Assembly (NCBI GenBank): GCA_025766275.1
Contig: JAFKAC010000034.1
Span: 310,001-374,000, forward strand
Source: Lactarius indigo
Taxonomy: Eukaryota; Basidiomycota; Agaricomycetes; Russulales; Russulaceae
Reading direction: 5' to 3'
Length of the DNA: 64,000 bases
Numbering within the stretch: the first letter of the stretch is position 1; every line of letters starts with the position of its first letter. The position numbers were made by a program, and so were the translations under genes. Shown one piece after another: positions 1-13,100 of the stretch. Under the pieces are notes generated by a model, which searched no databases, was not told the DNA's origin, and was given only the letters and a program-made list of their open reading frames with translations.

Positions 1-1140
1 TTGTGTATCACTCCCAAATCCTCCCTTTTTGCTCAAGTTTTGCCGGTTTCTTTATTGGATCGCCTCGCTTCCACGTGGCTTAGCTGACGAATTGGACTCA
101 TTCTCACGATGTCGCACCACACCGCTATCGATTCTCGCACTTTCCCGATCCCTTCCCATCCGAGTCTTTCCATGCATCTACCCACATCCATCTCTCTCTC
201 TTTCGTCACCTTCACTAGTATCCCACCCTTTGTTATATTGTATCAAAGAGAATCGACGACAACGACAATGGACCACCTGTTTTCATCACACAATCACGAT
301 GACAAACGGCCCCTAGGGCACTCGTAGACCAGCCCCGTGTCCCCGCACTTCAACCGTCATTGTTCAGTGTGACAGTGACGAGGTGAGTCAGGTGACCACG
401 ACCGTGACGGCGACGCGACGTTGACCCGTGATACGACCAGTAAGTTATGGCGGCAACAGGGCGATCCTGCACGACGACGCCAACCACTGGCACTGTAGCG
501 ATGGCATCCCCCTTCCTGGGCTCGCGCCCATCATTGCCGCCGTGTTCAATGCATCGGACACGCCCGTGTACCATTTCATTTACTTTTCTTTGCGGCAGCT
601 TGGCGCAGTCACAGGACCTTGCAATCCTGCTTTGGGACATGCGATATTCCGTCATTTTTACATCGTGTGGTTTTCTTTTTCTTTTTAGATTCACATTTCG
701 TCGTTTTCCTATCCCTACAGAATCCTACGAATCTCACGGCGTCGAACCTATACCATCAAGCAATCAAGTTTTATTATTTCTGTCCTCAGACTTCAAGGTA
801 AGTCGTCAAAGTCTACGCTATCCCAACGACCGTGCTCGCAACTTCTACGGTCGATCTCACGGTGATCACGACTGCTACCGCGACAACGACCTCAATGACG
901 ATTACAGTTACGACGACAATCACGCCACGGCAATGACCACAGTGACGGCAACAAAGGAGGTAGCAACCACAACGAGGTGACTGGAACCTTAACCACATGA
1001 TGGTGGTAGTACATATATAACAATCGTGATATCAATATTCGGCCGTGAACTTGGCCAGGTGCGGGCCACCAATTTGTGTACGGTTTTGTGTGTCGAAGGC
1101 GGGACCGGATAGCACGGGCCGGTGTTCCGTTGAGATTCAA
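1..1140 (+). repeat. A module, copy 1 (left-truncated by window)
   Basis: First of three copies of a roughly 1.1-kb segment; base 1 here corresponds to 18,532 and 31,042. It opens each unit, right after the ANTH gene in the other two copies. It holds a pyrimidine-rich stretch (about 110-240) and a Thr/Val-rich reading frame around 822-930 (IPTTVLATSTVDLTV). No complete gene could be recognised; the open frames are short and differ between copies. The tail at 1046-1140 recurs at 1518-1615. Confidence 0.7.
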
Positions 1141-1515
1141 CGTGGCAACTCTGTCAATGGCCTGCACGTGCCATTCGCCCAGTGAATTGACGATGAACAC
1201 AATCTCGACTATTCTCAACTCCTCAGAACCAACTATAGATCTGCGTGCTTCTCACGGGTGATCATCAATTTCACTTCTCGCTCTATTGCAAGATCACTCA
1301 ACACCTGGATGCGCACGACAAAGGGCTCAAGAGGCTAGCAGGCCACGCTCAGGATGTAGAAGAAGAGAAGCAATCCGTCGTCCTGCATTTCCTCGCTTCA
1401 CCGCCATGTCTGAGCCGAGGTGCTTGGCTCAGTTGATCTGAACATCCGAACACTTCGCGATTGCGCGGCGAACCTTCGTAAAGGTCGGTTTCTCCCATGT
1501 CTGTCTTCACATCCA
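1141..1515 (+). repeat. truncated U module fragment in unit 1
   Basis: A partial copy of the U module found complete at 8,851, 19,731 and 45,702. It starts with the same words as the others (GTGGCAACTCTGTCAATGG) and stops inside the segment that reads GTAAAGGTCGGTTTCT. It is followed at once by a second copy of the A-module tail, so it sits between two A tails. It is best explained as a recombination remnant and encodes no recognised product. Confidence 0.65.
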
Positions 1516-1886
1516 CGTGAACTTGGCCAGGTGCAGGCCACCAATTTATGTACGATTTTATGTGTCGAAGGCGAGACCGAATGGCACGGGCCGGCGTTCC
1601 GGTGAGATTCAACGTGCAAGATCCCGGTGCCGCACGCCCCCCGTAAGTCGGGCTCACAGCGCATTTCAGCATGTCCCCCCTCTCAAGACCAGTTCGTAGT
1701 CATATAACTTCCGGAGCATTCTCTGCCCGAGATTTGTTTTCGCCACCCCGTCCAGCCCCATACACTAATTAGACTGGGAAAGGAAATATAGCTGCCACCG
1801 CGCTACGAAGCGGTACAGTACAACCTGAGGTACCACCTAATTTACTCAGTCCTTGCCGTTCTCACCTGCTGCTCCCGCATCGGTAG

Positions 1887-4602
1887 CCAAGTACCGATAC
1901 TCACGCCAGCCGACACGGAACCAGCCATCACGGTGAACACTGCACAATTTTTGATGGCCCCGAACATATTTTATCCGTGTATTTAGAGATGGCTTTGGAA
2001 GAAGACAAGAGGATGGTCGAGACCTGGGGAACAGAGGCTGATGGGATCCTTATCTTCGTGTGTATCCGTCTTCCCTGTGCTTGGCAACCTGCTCAACTGT
2101 AGCAGACAGGTTTATTCTCGGCTGCCGTTGCGACATTTATCTCTGTGTCGATTCAAGACATTCGCCCGAATCCGCAGAACACATCCACTTTCTACCTCTC
2201 GTACATCTATCAGCTACTTGCCGACCCAAATCGATCCAATATTTCCCTCCCTTCTTCTCCACCACCGTTCTCTCCACCAACGTATGCCGTCTGGGTCAAT
2301 TCACTTTGGTTCTTGAGCTTGGTCATCAGTATTTCCTGCGCTCTGCTTGCAGCCTTGCTACGACGGTGGGCACGCAGGTACATCAAGGTTTCCCAGCCAT
2401 GTTTCGGTGCAGACGTGCGAGCACGTATCCATGCGTACTTTGCCAGAGGGGTCGAAAAGTCTCACCTTGTGCAGGTAGCCGAGGCCTGCCCGACGCTGTT
2501 ACACATCTCCCTGTTCTTATTCTTTGCTGGCCTTGTGTTCCTATGGAACGTTGATCTCACTATTTTCAAACTGGTGCTATCATGGGTCGGCGTTTGCACA
2601 ACCATATATGGATATATCACGTTCGCGCAGATCTTTCATCACAACAGCCCATACTATACCCCACTTTCATCGTTGGCGTGGAGCGTTGGTTACGGGATGC
2701 CATTTTCCATCTTGTGGGCTATCCGGTGGTTTGGCAAACGGTTTGTTCATCAGGGGACCCATTGACGCGTCCGTGCACTGGAGAAACGTTATCACAAATT
2801 TTTCTCGCAGGGGGTGGTGAAGACGGCCGAAGAAACTGCTCGGAATTTACCAATTGATATCCGTACCCGCATTTTCATGTGGACCCTTGAATCTTTGAAC
2901 GACGACAACAAACTGGAACTTTTCTTCGCGGGCCTTCCTGGCTTTCGCAACTCGAGCAGCAATCCGCTTCCCAATCTCACAAAAGAGAGCAAAAGTCGAG
3001 GCTTTTTGAAGAATTGACGAGATTCATGGCTCGCACTTTCTTATCTGACATTCTTTCTCAGCCAGTCAAACACCGTCGAGCTATTATCTGTGTGAAGGCC
3101 ATTGACTCAGCGGACTTTCCCGAAGCACGTGACTGGATCCTCGACTCTATTGTGTCGACAGATCAATATGGTCCATTGCGATCCGCCGAAACTGGGCATA
3201 TTGTAGGTGGCTGGGGAAATACCAGTGACGAAAGAATCGCTTTTCCCGTGCAAGCTGCAGTTTTGATAATTGTTGCAAGGGCGCAACGGCACGACCGAGA
3301 TGGCCGTTGGTTTACTCTCGCGTCTAATAATCCGGGCGTCACAGAAACCGTCCTTCGAAACTACGACACACATGGCGACGACCTGTCACTCGTGATCTTG
3401 ATCCACATTACCCGCCGGCAATTCAACCACCTTGGGAAAGGGACCTGGCCAATTGTCTCGTTCTCGAGCGTTCTCAAAGCAGCTTCTAAATTCAACATAC
3501 AAGACATGTCTTCTGAACTCCAGCACAAGTTCTGTTCCCTGTGGAATGAAATAGTTCTCGAGGCTCGGGATGGCAATAATTCTGCTATCATCGTCCGCAA
3601 TATCCTCGAGTGCATTCGCGACGTTTTCGACGCTCTACATCAAGGTACCGATCCCATCCCAACAATTTCCTTTGCCCTTCCTAGTGTTCGTGACCAGCGG
3701 CCATCTTCATATCCATTGTGCAATACCCCTGGCCATTGTCCTAAGTTGGCACCTCGTACTTTTGCCGTCTCTACTCCCACAAGTCTGCATGACAAGCCTA
3801 CTCTCACCCCTCCTGCCGGGGCGCCTGGGCCGTCTTCGCCCAGACCCGTCCCATTCCCCATCGACGGCGAAGGTTCCACGGATTTGCCGCTGATCAACAA
3901 CGATATTTCTGCTCCACTTATCACGGTGTCGTCGCATCTTGCACAGCAGATTACAGTCGAAAGCCTCCACGTTCCCGCCGCTCCGCCCGTTCTGCCCCCC
4001 GCTGGTGCAACACAAAGCAATGGCAATGGGGCCTCCGCTAGGACGATACCCCACTCTGCCCCCGAAGCTTCGACACCCACCCCTCCGCCGCTTGCTTCAA
4101 TCACCCAAGATGCTGCCAATTCCCCGCATCATGACCTCCAGCGTTTTCCTTCTCCAGATGTATCAGACATTTCGTCTCCGCCGCCTCCTATTCTGGCTCT
4201 TGACAATGCTCTCCCTACGATCCCACAGTTGTCCTTAGATTCCCCTGCGACCCGACCCGACTACGGGCTACCTCGACCAGAAGCATCTCATTCCTCGATC
4301 CCAGCTGCCACTCCTCCCGCCGCTTTTCATCCGTTGCTGGCCTCTGCTCCTGATACGGGTATTGCTAATAACGGCGAAGGTAGCACGAAAGCAGCCTGGG
4401 GCAAACCCGAGGCCCTTTTTGACCCTCCTCCGTGAATCCCACGAACACTGTAGCCGCCCCGGGTCACAAACCACCATTGTCGACATTGCCAGCACTTATG
4501 GACGTAGCCATCTAGGTCCCTTCGCAGCTCCCTCTAGATTCCGGGTATACGGGCGATCGTCTTCCTCTTCTTCCTCTCTCACATCGCTATGATATCGTCT
4601 GA
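1887..4602 (+). pseudogene. DUF6535 membrane protein, copy 1 (inactivated)
   Basis: Copy of a basidiomycete DUF6535-type membrane protein. The N-terminal exon reads EMALEEDKRMVETW and DGILIF, then a 48-nt GT-AG intron (2058-2105), then TGLFSAAVATFISVSIQD. Three hydrophobic segments follow (about 2300-2370, 2490-2600, 2680-2740), then a soluble region and a long Pro/Ser/Thr-rich C-terminal tail. Copy 2 shows the intact frame. Here there is a TGA at 2763-2765 where copy 2 has CGA, a 2-nt insertion near 2985 and a 1-nt deletion near 4430, so the gene is broken at least three times. The true first exon lies upstream of 1887 and was not resolved. The family's function is unknown. Confidence 0.75.
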
Positions 4603-5118
4603 CATATTTCATTGGCTGTTTGACGCTTTTTGGATTCGTCTTATGTATAAACCCTTTCATATTTGTACTTCATAAATAGCGTGGCGATATATCTGTGATG
4701 CGAGCAGTAAAGTGGGAAATGTGATTACATCCCGCAATCCCAAGCAAATTTATCAATATCAAAGCCGAAACAATTGCACCCGGTACCTCAACACTGCGCG
4801 CTGATGACCCACCCATACATGATCGTCTTAAAAATGGCGATCGGAGACCCACCGGCGAAGTGCACTAGCAATCGGTTGGTAACCCAGTTAAGGAGTACGG
4901 AAAGGTCTCAAGCCAGACTCATACAGTGCTGATCGACTTATGCGAACAACAGAAATAACGCGGTCTCATATGGAGTTCTAGTCTGAATGGCACATATGTT
5001 GTCTTCCTGGGGCCAGTTTTACTGCCGCACACTCAGTACCGGTAGTCTGCAGGAAGTCCGTTCCAGAGCAGCTTACGGCGTTCACGACGACCCAGAGGTC
5101 AGAAAAGAAATATAGGTA
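4603..5118. other. intergenic, convergent 3' ends
   Basis: Lies between the 3' end of the plus-strand DUF6535 copy and the 3' end of the minus-strand ClC gene. It holds no open frame of note and is nearly identical to 41,458-41,972 in unit 3. Confidence 0.5.
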
Positions 5119-7570
5119 TCATTTCCCAGACGTGTTCCTTTCCTCCGCAAGTGCGCCACGATGTACAAAATGCGCCGTCGACAGGGCCACAATATCCGTC
5201 TTAGTAATCATTCCCGTAAGTTTTCCCGCCTGCGCAAACATGATGTGCCGCAAGTTCTACGACGCGTTGTCATCAGTGAGGGGAGACCGACAAGGGTTGA
5301 GAGAAAGAGTAGAACTCACGAGTTTGCGAAACATGTTCACGACGAGCTCTAACGAGACCTCTTTCCGTAACTGCATGGCGTCTCCAAGAGCGGCGATAAG
5401 TCAGCCGAATGGCTGCTTTGCGCACCGGTAAAGCTGCCAATGCGGGTAGCCGCGCCGCTCTCAGAAAGTAAAGGTTCTTTAATGCGCGAGCTTCAGCTAA
5501 TCGGCAGCTGCCGGGAAAAATGAAGTACGAACCAATGAAACCCTTAAGCATCTCGCGTGCCACATAGCCCAACAATATCCCGTCTCGTACAACGGGGAAG
5601 CCGTGATACTTCCAGGTGTCCAACACCCGCTGTCCATGTGCGAGTCAATCCAATAAATTCCCTTGTTGCAAACAGGAAGCTGTACTGACTAAGCTCGCCA
5701 AGCGGAGAACCCTTACGCAAGACAACCAATTTGTCAGCGGGCGTCATCGGTCCGCCGCTATCTCGCATTGTCCCGAAACTCGAAGGGTGTGAGCCATGGA
5801 TAACAGTGCAGTGCAATCCACTTTGAGATCACGACCGAAATCATGATCGAAAGCACGTACGATAGGGCACCCGTTAGCTGTGAGCGAACGTGCGAATGTC
5901 AGCAGACCGTTGTCCCGTTGGATGCGCCTGCACTGTACCTCGAAGATCACAACGAGCGAGACTTTGGCAGCTCATAAGCATGGTCATCGCTCAAGAGCTG
6001 CGGTCCACGTACCAGTCATCCTAGTAACGCCTGCCACCATAGATGACGCGCCAATAACGGCGTAGGAACTGGGATAGATGCAACGAACTGTCGGATCTGG
6101 CGGACAGGCAGAGAAGAACCACGCCTTTGGATATGCGCGATACAGACCCTGGCTGAAGAAAAAATGCGTCAAGCTTAGTGCTGCATCGATGAATCAAAAG
6201 TCATACGTCAGCAGGCCAACTACACATCCAAAAGCCGCGCCTATGGCGGTTGTTGGCAGGAAAATGCCAGCTGGGACCTGAATCTCCTCGCTATTATTCT
6301 TTTAAGGTTCGGTGAGAAAATCTCACCATCATACCGACCGTCCATGCAGTGAAAGCGATCTTCACTACCAGTTGATATCAGTAGAAACACGTTCTCCCAC
6401 ATGGCAGTCGGGCTGCAGAGTCTTCAATACCCAACTACGACAAAATGAAGAAACGGAAAGCAAACTTGAAATACGACGAGTTTGGAGGTCTCAAACGGGT
6501 CCACGTATTGCAGCACGACCGCCGCGATGACCGAGGTGACGAATCCGCGCCACATCACGTCAAAGTTACCACCAAACGCGTCAGTTCTGGAACGACAGCT
6601 GAGTGTCGCGAATGATAAAGAAATCATCTGACGTGCCTTCTAAGCCAAAGAGAACGCCACCAAGTGGGCTCCCAAACGCCAATGAAACACCTGCGGCAGC
6701 GGCCGCTGCTAAAATCTTCCGTTTTCGTGCTACAGTGTTGTGAGCGGGGTAAAGGGCCGGAAGTAAAAATACGTACCTTCATTGCGATGGAACTTTGAGA
6801 AGAGCTTCATGAAAAGGAACGACATGCAGCATGATACGTGTACTAATGGCCCCTAGTATTATAAGACGCGGAAATGGATCAAGACACGGAAGATTTACCT
6901 CTTTTCCGAAAGATAGTCCAGAGGAGACTGACAGGGTGAAGCCAAGGGCCTTGATGAGAAGGGTCCAAGAACTTAGAAATGAGTCGAAGACATAGCCGCC
7001 GAACATCTGGTGTAACGAACAGAGAATCAGAGGTTGAACGACCACTGGCAATTTTCTACCAATATACTTACCGCCTTGATTTTTGGGACTGGGATTACAG
7101 TTGCCACGAGTTACAGAAAAACGAGACTCAGTAAGGGAGCACTCACTTCCTGTATGGAACGCACTATCTTTCATGGTCAGATGGGAGGACGAATGCGTTC
7201 GCTGACACGATGAGACTCACTAGGAGGCGTACGAACTGACGAGTACCGCCGCACTTGCAGCGAAAGCTGTCTGAAAAAAGGATGAACTTACAATGCGTTC
7301 CAAAGATACGTGTGATGGACATACCGAAAGGAGGATGTATGCGAATGAATGGAGAAGAGATTGTCCGAATATAGAGCTGATCCCCAGGTACTCTCTCAGG
7401 GTCGCCAATCATGATAAATATCACCCGCTACGAAGAAGGTCTTAGTGGTTGGAAGTTGTGAAACCAAGGACACGTACCCTCCACTCCAACACAACACTCG
7501 ACTTGATTCCATAAGAAACCTCGCGTGCACCGACCCTCCCGGAGACCCGACGACTTTCGATAGCATGCTT
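5119..7570 (-). pseudogene. voltage-gated ClC chloride channel, copy 1 (probably degenerate)
   Basis: Membrane chloride channel/transporter of the ClC family on the minus strand, split by many short introns. In gene order: DWRPWGEYLG and SIFGQSLLHSFAYILL; GGYVFDSFLSSWTLLIKALG; the selectivity element GKEGP, split by an intron after GKE (about 6865-6925); [80 protein letters not shown] across an intron; then CBS-like YHGFPVVRDGILLGYV and a C-terminal KLTGMITKTDIVAL. The stop is at 5119-5121. Between SKWI and MTPADKLVVL a stretch appears missing and two 1-nt shifts are needed (about 5765-5790). The same shifts occur in copy 2. The N-terminus above 7,450 is not resolved. It could still be expressed if an unrecognised intron removes the shifted part. 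Confidence 0.72.
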
Positions 7571-8850
7571 AAGCACTAATTCTTGGGCGCAGACGAGACC
7601 CCGGATGAGACCTCCCTTTCATCTTTTCTGGCGAGGGAAGGGTCAGCTCGCAGTCAAGGTAATCTTCTCGCCATAAAGACAATGCAACAATGTGGTACGT
7701 CATCTAGAGTTCCTTGCGACATTGGCAGTCTGCTGGGTCAGGTCTCCCACCGCAATACCTTTCAGGGACAACGCCGGTACGACACCTTCCCCATAATTCC
7801 GGCCGCTGGTGAACCTATCACCGTTTCCTGGCCGCGTTCCATAGTTTTATAAAACGTAACCCCTTCGTTTGATGCTGATCGAGTAGAGTACCCTAATTTA
7901 TCCGGTGGTCAGATTTTGTTTCTCGGCATCGAAACAACAATGTACCAACTTGAGCGTATTCGGGGGACCTTGCTTGCGGGAGCTACTGGCCCTATCGACG
8001 TCAATTAGTCAAGGTGGGTGGTTCGGAAAGGCTGCGGAACCAGGCGGAGGTCAAGCAGGCCGGCATGAGAAATGGGGAACAGGCTTTATTATTGCCACGA
8101 AGCGATCAGAAATGTGGAGAGTGCTGTAATCATCATGGGTCAGAAGAGCGTCGTAAGACAACACGGCGCAAATTGTTACCAAATTTGTACCTTATTAGTT
8201 CGGTCTTTCCACATCGCGTTGGGGCAGCCCTCATCAAACCCTCCTTGAGATCCTCGATTGACCGCAGCTAACTTGGCGAGACACTTTGGTCCAGTGTGTT
8301 ATCTTGGACTCCCACTGTTGTCCGTGTCACATATGTTCTCCATCTTCGTTAGCACGTCATGGCTTCGCGCGTCCGGCTCCGCTTTTTTATCATCGCATCG
8401 ATGTATGCTCGCGCGCAGGGAACTTGGGTTGACACCGTCTACCTCACCTTCTGGGTTTGCATGTGCAGTCCAGTTAATGTTCCTTCGTTTCCTTCCGGCC
8501 TCCCGGAGCTACGTTCTGCACCTTGCTGAACTGCGTCCACAACTCGGAGTCTGGTACGAGAACGTGGGAATTACCAGCGCGAACCTCTCGGATTGAATCA
8601 GTTCGCCTTCTCAGACTTGCAACTGGAGACGAGTCCTGAGAACGCGGGACCGAATCCAAAAACCAAGGCAAAACGTATTGAAGGTATGTTGGTCCCTTCC
8701 CTTGTGACGTTGCGCTCGGCGTGCTCGTGCTCGATGTGAAAATAGAGCTCGACAAAATCGGACAAGTGAGTCGAGATAATCATCAAATGAGAGAGTACAG
8801 TAGAATGCGTTCACATTTCGGGGCGTCGCGTGGCGCGTCGTAGTGTGGCA
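7571..8850. other. ClC upstream region with inverted-repeat arm
   Basis: Probably holds the 5' end of the ClC gene and its upstream DNA, but no exon could be assigned above 7,570. The minus strand of about 8,600-8,830 (ISTHLSDF reading) is homologous to the plus strand of about 15,780-15,960 beyond NLR1, making an inverted repeat around the NLR. The matching region in unit 3 is 44,420-45,700. Confidence 0.45.
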
Positions 8851-9870
8851 ACTCTGTCAATGGCCCGCACGTGCCATTCGCCCAATGAATTGACGATGAA
8901 CACAATCTCGACTATTCTCAACTCCTCAGAACCAGCTATATATCTGGGTGCTTCTCACGGGTAATCACCAATTTCACTCCTCGCTCCATTGCAAGATCAC
9001 TCAAAACTAGGATGCGCACGACAGGGCTCACGAGGCTAGCAGGCCGCGCTCAGGATGTAGAAGAGGAAAAGCAATCCGTCGTCCTACATTTCCTCGCTTC
9101 GCCGCCATGTCGGAGCCGAGGTGCTTGCCTCTGTTAATGCGAACATCCGAACACTTCGCGATCGCGCGGCGAACCTTCGTAAAGGTCGGTTTCTTCCGTG
9201 TCTGTCCACACATCCACGCGCACCACCCTCTGAGGACGTCTCATGGAGTGGGAGCTGGGATGTGATACGTTGGCATGCACGCCAGATTCATGCCCACAGA
9301 GGTGCGCACATGTGAACACGCAACGGGCTTGGTTATCAATGGAGTCGGCCCCGACCAGCCCCTGTTCCGCTACACCACCCAAATCGATGACGACTCACGT
9401 GTACTCACGTTCCGCACACGAAATGAACTTCATGATTGACTTCTTATCCCAGTTTAAAGGTATGCCGTATCGATTACACCCACTCCGTGCACGAACTGAA
9501 GGATGTCGATCTTACTACGTCGACACCGCAGTTGTCGGCGATGCCACTACTACTGGATCAGTGAAACCAGTCGGGGTATGTGCATACTTTCACCAAGCAT
9601 GTATGTCAGGCGTATGTGAAACTCCTCTCGTAGAGTTGGGGTTGAGTACGAATTAGGAGACTAATGTACGGAATATAATCAAGTGCCGAGACGCCGTGAC
9701 TGGCACGACACCTGCGCCGTGGGGTCCATATATGCGACCCAAGGATTCACCTGCCCAACACAAGCAAGACAAAAGGTGATGTGCGCGATGAACACACTGA
9801 GGTCCACGTGTACGCCTACGTCGTACTATTCATTGGCACTTTATTTCACGACTGGCCGGCTGAGTAACCC
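8851..9870 (+). repeat. U module, copy 1
   Basis: About 1-kb segment present complete three times (also 19,731 and 45,702) and once truncated (1,141). It stands directly upstream of the NLR genes. All copies keep coding-like blocks, in different frames: a charged helical stretch (clearest in unit 2), then AANLRKGRFLPCLS, then SQFKGxPYRLHPL, and a hydrophobic YAYVVLFIGTLFHDW near the end. No family was recognised. It may be a decayed intron-rich gene, since no single frame joins the blocks. Confidence 0.5.
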
Positions 9871-10193
9871 GATCATGAGTCCTTGAACACCCCCATTCTC
9901 GTTGACTCGTCGCTGCGGCTCCCCCGCCATTGACAGCACACCTGACTTATCATGTCGTCCTTTGCGTTACTGTAGCATAAGGAGTGGAGAAACAGATTTT
10001 GAGGACGGGATAGATGATATAATTGGTGCGGGTCGCGCCATGCGAATCTCGCCGACGGTTCCTTCCTACGGTAATGCTGTACTAGGAAACCAGGTAACGC
10101 CTGCGGTCCTGTGCAACACGTGTTTAACTCAAGCCTCTTCCTCAACGTCCAACACTCACTCACTTAGGCACCAGGAACCCTTTCGAAAAAAAA

Positions 10194-13100
10194 ATGGAGC
10201 ATCAGCACATCATATCGAATTCGTGCGTAAATGTCTGCTGTCCCGCGACTCTCCCGCCATCGAACCAGTACTCCAGGTCAGGTCCCTCTGCATCGGAAAT
10301 CCCTCAGCTACGCATCGAGGTGACCGGTATGTACCTAAATCCTATAGTTGATACCCGCCGATAACGTATTTTATAGTCCTCCGAGCTCTCAATATCAAGA
10401 AACGGCGACTCCTGAAGAACCGGGTCTTCGTCACTGTGACCAATCGGGAAACGACGAAGAAGACAAGGAGCGTTTCGATTGAGGGACGAGCCGCGCAGTG
10501 GGATCAGAAACTAGATGTTTTGTACGACATCTCTTTTTGAATTCTATGTTTCCGGCTTAAAGTCCTGTTCAGTTATGTACAGCCGTCATCAGATCTTGTA
10601 TTGTGTCTTTACGCGGAGCGATTGGTGCACACCGATACACTTATCGGGACGCATCAGATACCAATACCTGTCGAATCACAGATTGGTTTGTGTTTATGAC
10701 GATATCGCTACCAGTAACTGAACGCCTCAGGCTTGTGTATAGATATCCCTGTTGTTTTTAGCAATGGCAACGGACAAGGTGGACAATCGATCCAACCGGT
10801 GATGCTCTACTTGACTATCACCGTCTCAGCGGAGCCGAATCCCACGAATCCCATAGCGACTGAAGTCGGCTCGCCAGCTACGCATCCCTCTATGACTCAA
10901 GAACCCATCAAAGACCCCACTGCTTCCGAGCCTCTTTCATCTCCGACGGATCACGTTCCCACCGAGACTAGCGCTCCTGTGCCGTCGTTTCCTGATGTCC
11001 AGGCAGTGGTGTCACCGACCGAGGATGCTGTTCGTGATGCCGATGAAGCTATCAAGGCGATCAACACGTCAGATACATGGGAAGGTGCTATTGCGAGGAT
11101 CCAGTGGATGATGGATACATTTAGCGCGGCTGCAGGAGTGCGTCACTGCGCAATTCCCTTTAAACTTATCCTTGACTGAGCCTATTTCCGCTGTCAGCTT
11201 CACCCGTACGCACAAATGGCGTGTGGATTGCTATTAGCGATTCCCAAGGTGCGCCGATTTTCATTATTGTGGTAAGGAAACACTGACGCCGATCCGGATG
11301 CCAGACTCTCCTAGAACAGTTTCAAAATGACGACAATGTCCGAACTCTGCTTGTAGCCGTACACGATGCGTTCGATTTCGCGAACCAGGAAAACATCCTG
11401 AAGTCCACCAAGCGCGAGTCGAGGCAGGCCCGAATCCTCACGCTCATGTTGCAGCATGTCTGTAATTGCTGTGACTTGATACGATCGTATGCAAACGATT
11501 CCCAGTTCTGTAAGTATTTTTCACCCATTTCAGTGGCCGACGTAAAGACGCCGTTGTCAGGGAAGCGAACATTGAAGAATATCGGCGGCCGAGTCAACAA
11601 ACAAATCGATGACCTCCGCACCGCGCTTCTCGAACTCCGAAGGGCCTTCTTGGACGAGGCTGCCATCATCACAGAGATAACTACGCTCCAAATTCTGGAT
11701 GACGTGGGAACAATTTCGGCCATGATTTCTAATAGGCTTGACGGGATGGTCACCCAACTGAAGTGGGTGTCCAGCCAGGTTTCAGACGTCGGCACGTAGC
11801 CCCAATAGCTTCAGGGTTGTCGATCTGATTACTGTCACAGATTTAGATGCGAAGATCAGAGAAATTCCGTATGGGACAGGCTCACGCTTCGTGCCGGAGA
11901 AGGGCTGCCTTCCAGGAACGCGCACAGCCTTCTTAGATCTCATCGTTAATTGGGTGAATAATCCTGACTCGGAGCGTGGTCTTGTACTTCTTGGACAGGC
12001 GGGTACGGGAAAGTCGTCCATCGCACACGAGATCGCGCATCGCTTCGATAAAATGCACCGTCTCACGTCGTCGTACATATTCTTGCGGAAAGAGCAATCT
12101 CAGCGCGATGCTTACAAATTCTTCACCACTCTGGCTCGCGATCTCTCCGATAGATACCCTTCTTTCAAGACCGCGCTTGGAAGGATCGTGAAGGACGACT
12201 CCTCTCTTCGGGTTCGTACCCGCGACTATCCCACACTTTTCGAATCGCTAGTCCTCCAACCGCTTGAGGGTCTCCACATCGTCGGCCCGATCCTTGTTGT
12301 CGTTGACGCGTTGGACGAGAGCGGAGACACGGGCGGTAGAAATGGGTTACACGCATTCCTTGCCAAGAACTTATTCAAACTTCCATCGAACTTTCGTGTG
12401 CTTATCACGTCGAGGCCCGAGGATGGCATCCTGTCTGCGTTCAATGGAGCGCCGTCGACCGTCATCAAATATATGAATGACTCTGAACTGGCAGCTAGAA
12501 CGGAGGACGATATACTGACCTTCCTTCAGACGTTACTCCCTTCGAATGCGTTCGAAGAGCACGGAGTCGCGTTGACAAGAAAGGCAGAAGGGCTGTTTCA
12601 GTGGGCGGCTGTCGCGGGTGGATTCATCCTGGATCCTCCCGAATGTTTCGGGTTCAGCAAGAAAAAGTGTATAAACCACCTTTTGAGACTGACTACAGAT
12701 CGCGATGGACAAGATCCTTTGGACGAGTTATACAAGGAAGTCCTCGAGGGCTACTTCACACACCCGCAAGCTCGACTTCTATTCCGTTCTGTCGTGGGAC
12801 AGCTCATCACCGCTTTCGAACCCCTCTCGATCCGCTCCCTGACCACTTTACGGGCACACGGCCTCAATGGCGGCGACGACGACGCTGATTCTGTTGTTGT
12901 AATGCTTGGTCGCCTGGGCTCATTGCTTAGCAACGTTAACTCGTCCGATGACACCCTTCCTATTCTTCCTCTCCATGCATCATTTCGCGACTTCCTGACA
13001 AATAATGAGAAGAGCGGCGATTTCTCTATTCCCCTTCGGGACACCCACTATGAGTTGGCCCATTCCTGTCTCGGTCTAGTACTTCGCGACCTCAGATTCA

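Noticed and set aside
10733..11179. A stand-alone 148-codon gene upstream of the NACHT ORF
   Set aside because: Its start lies in an intron and its end reads through a splice donor; the middle is NLR1 exon 4.
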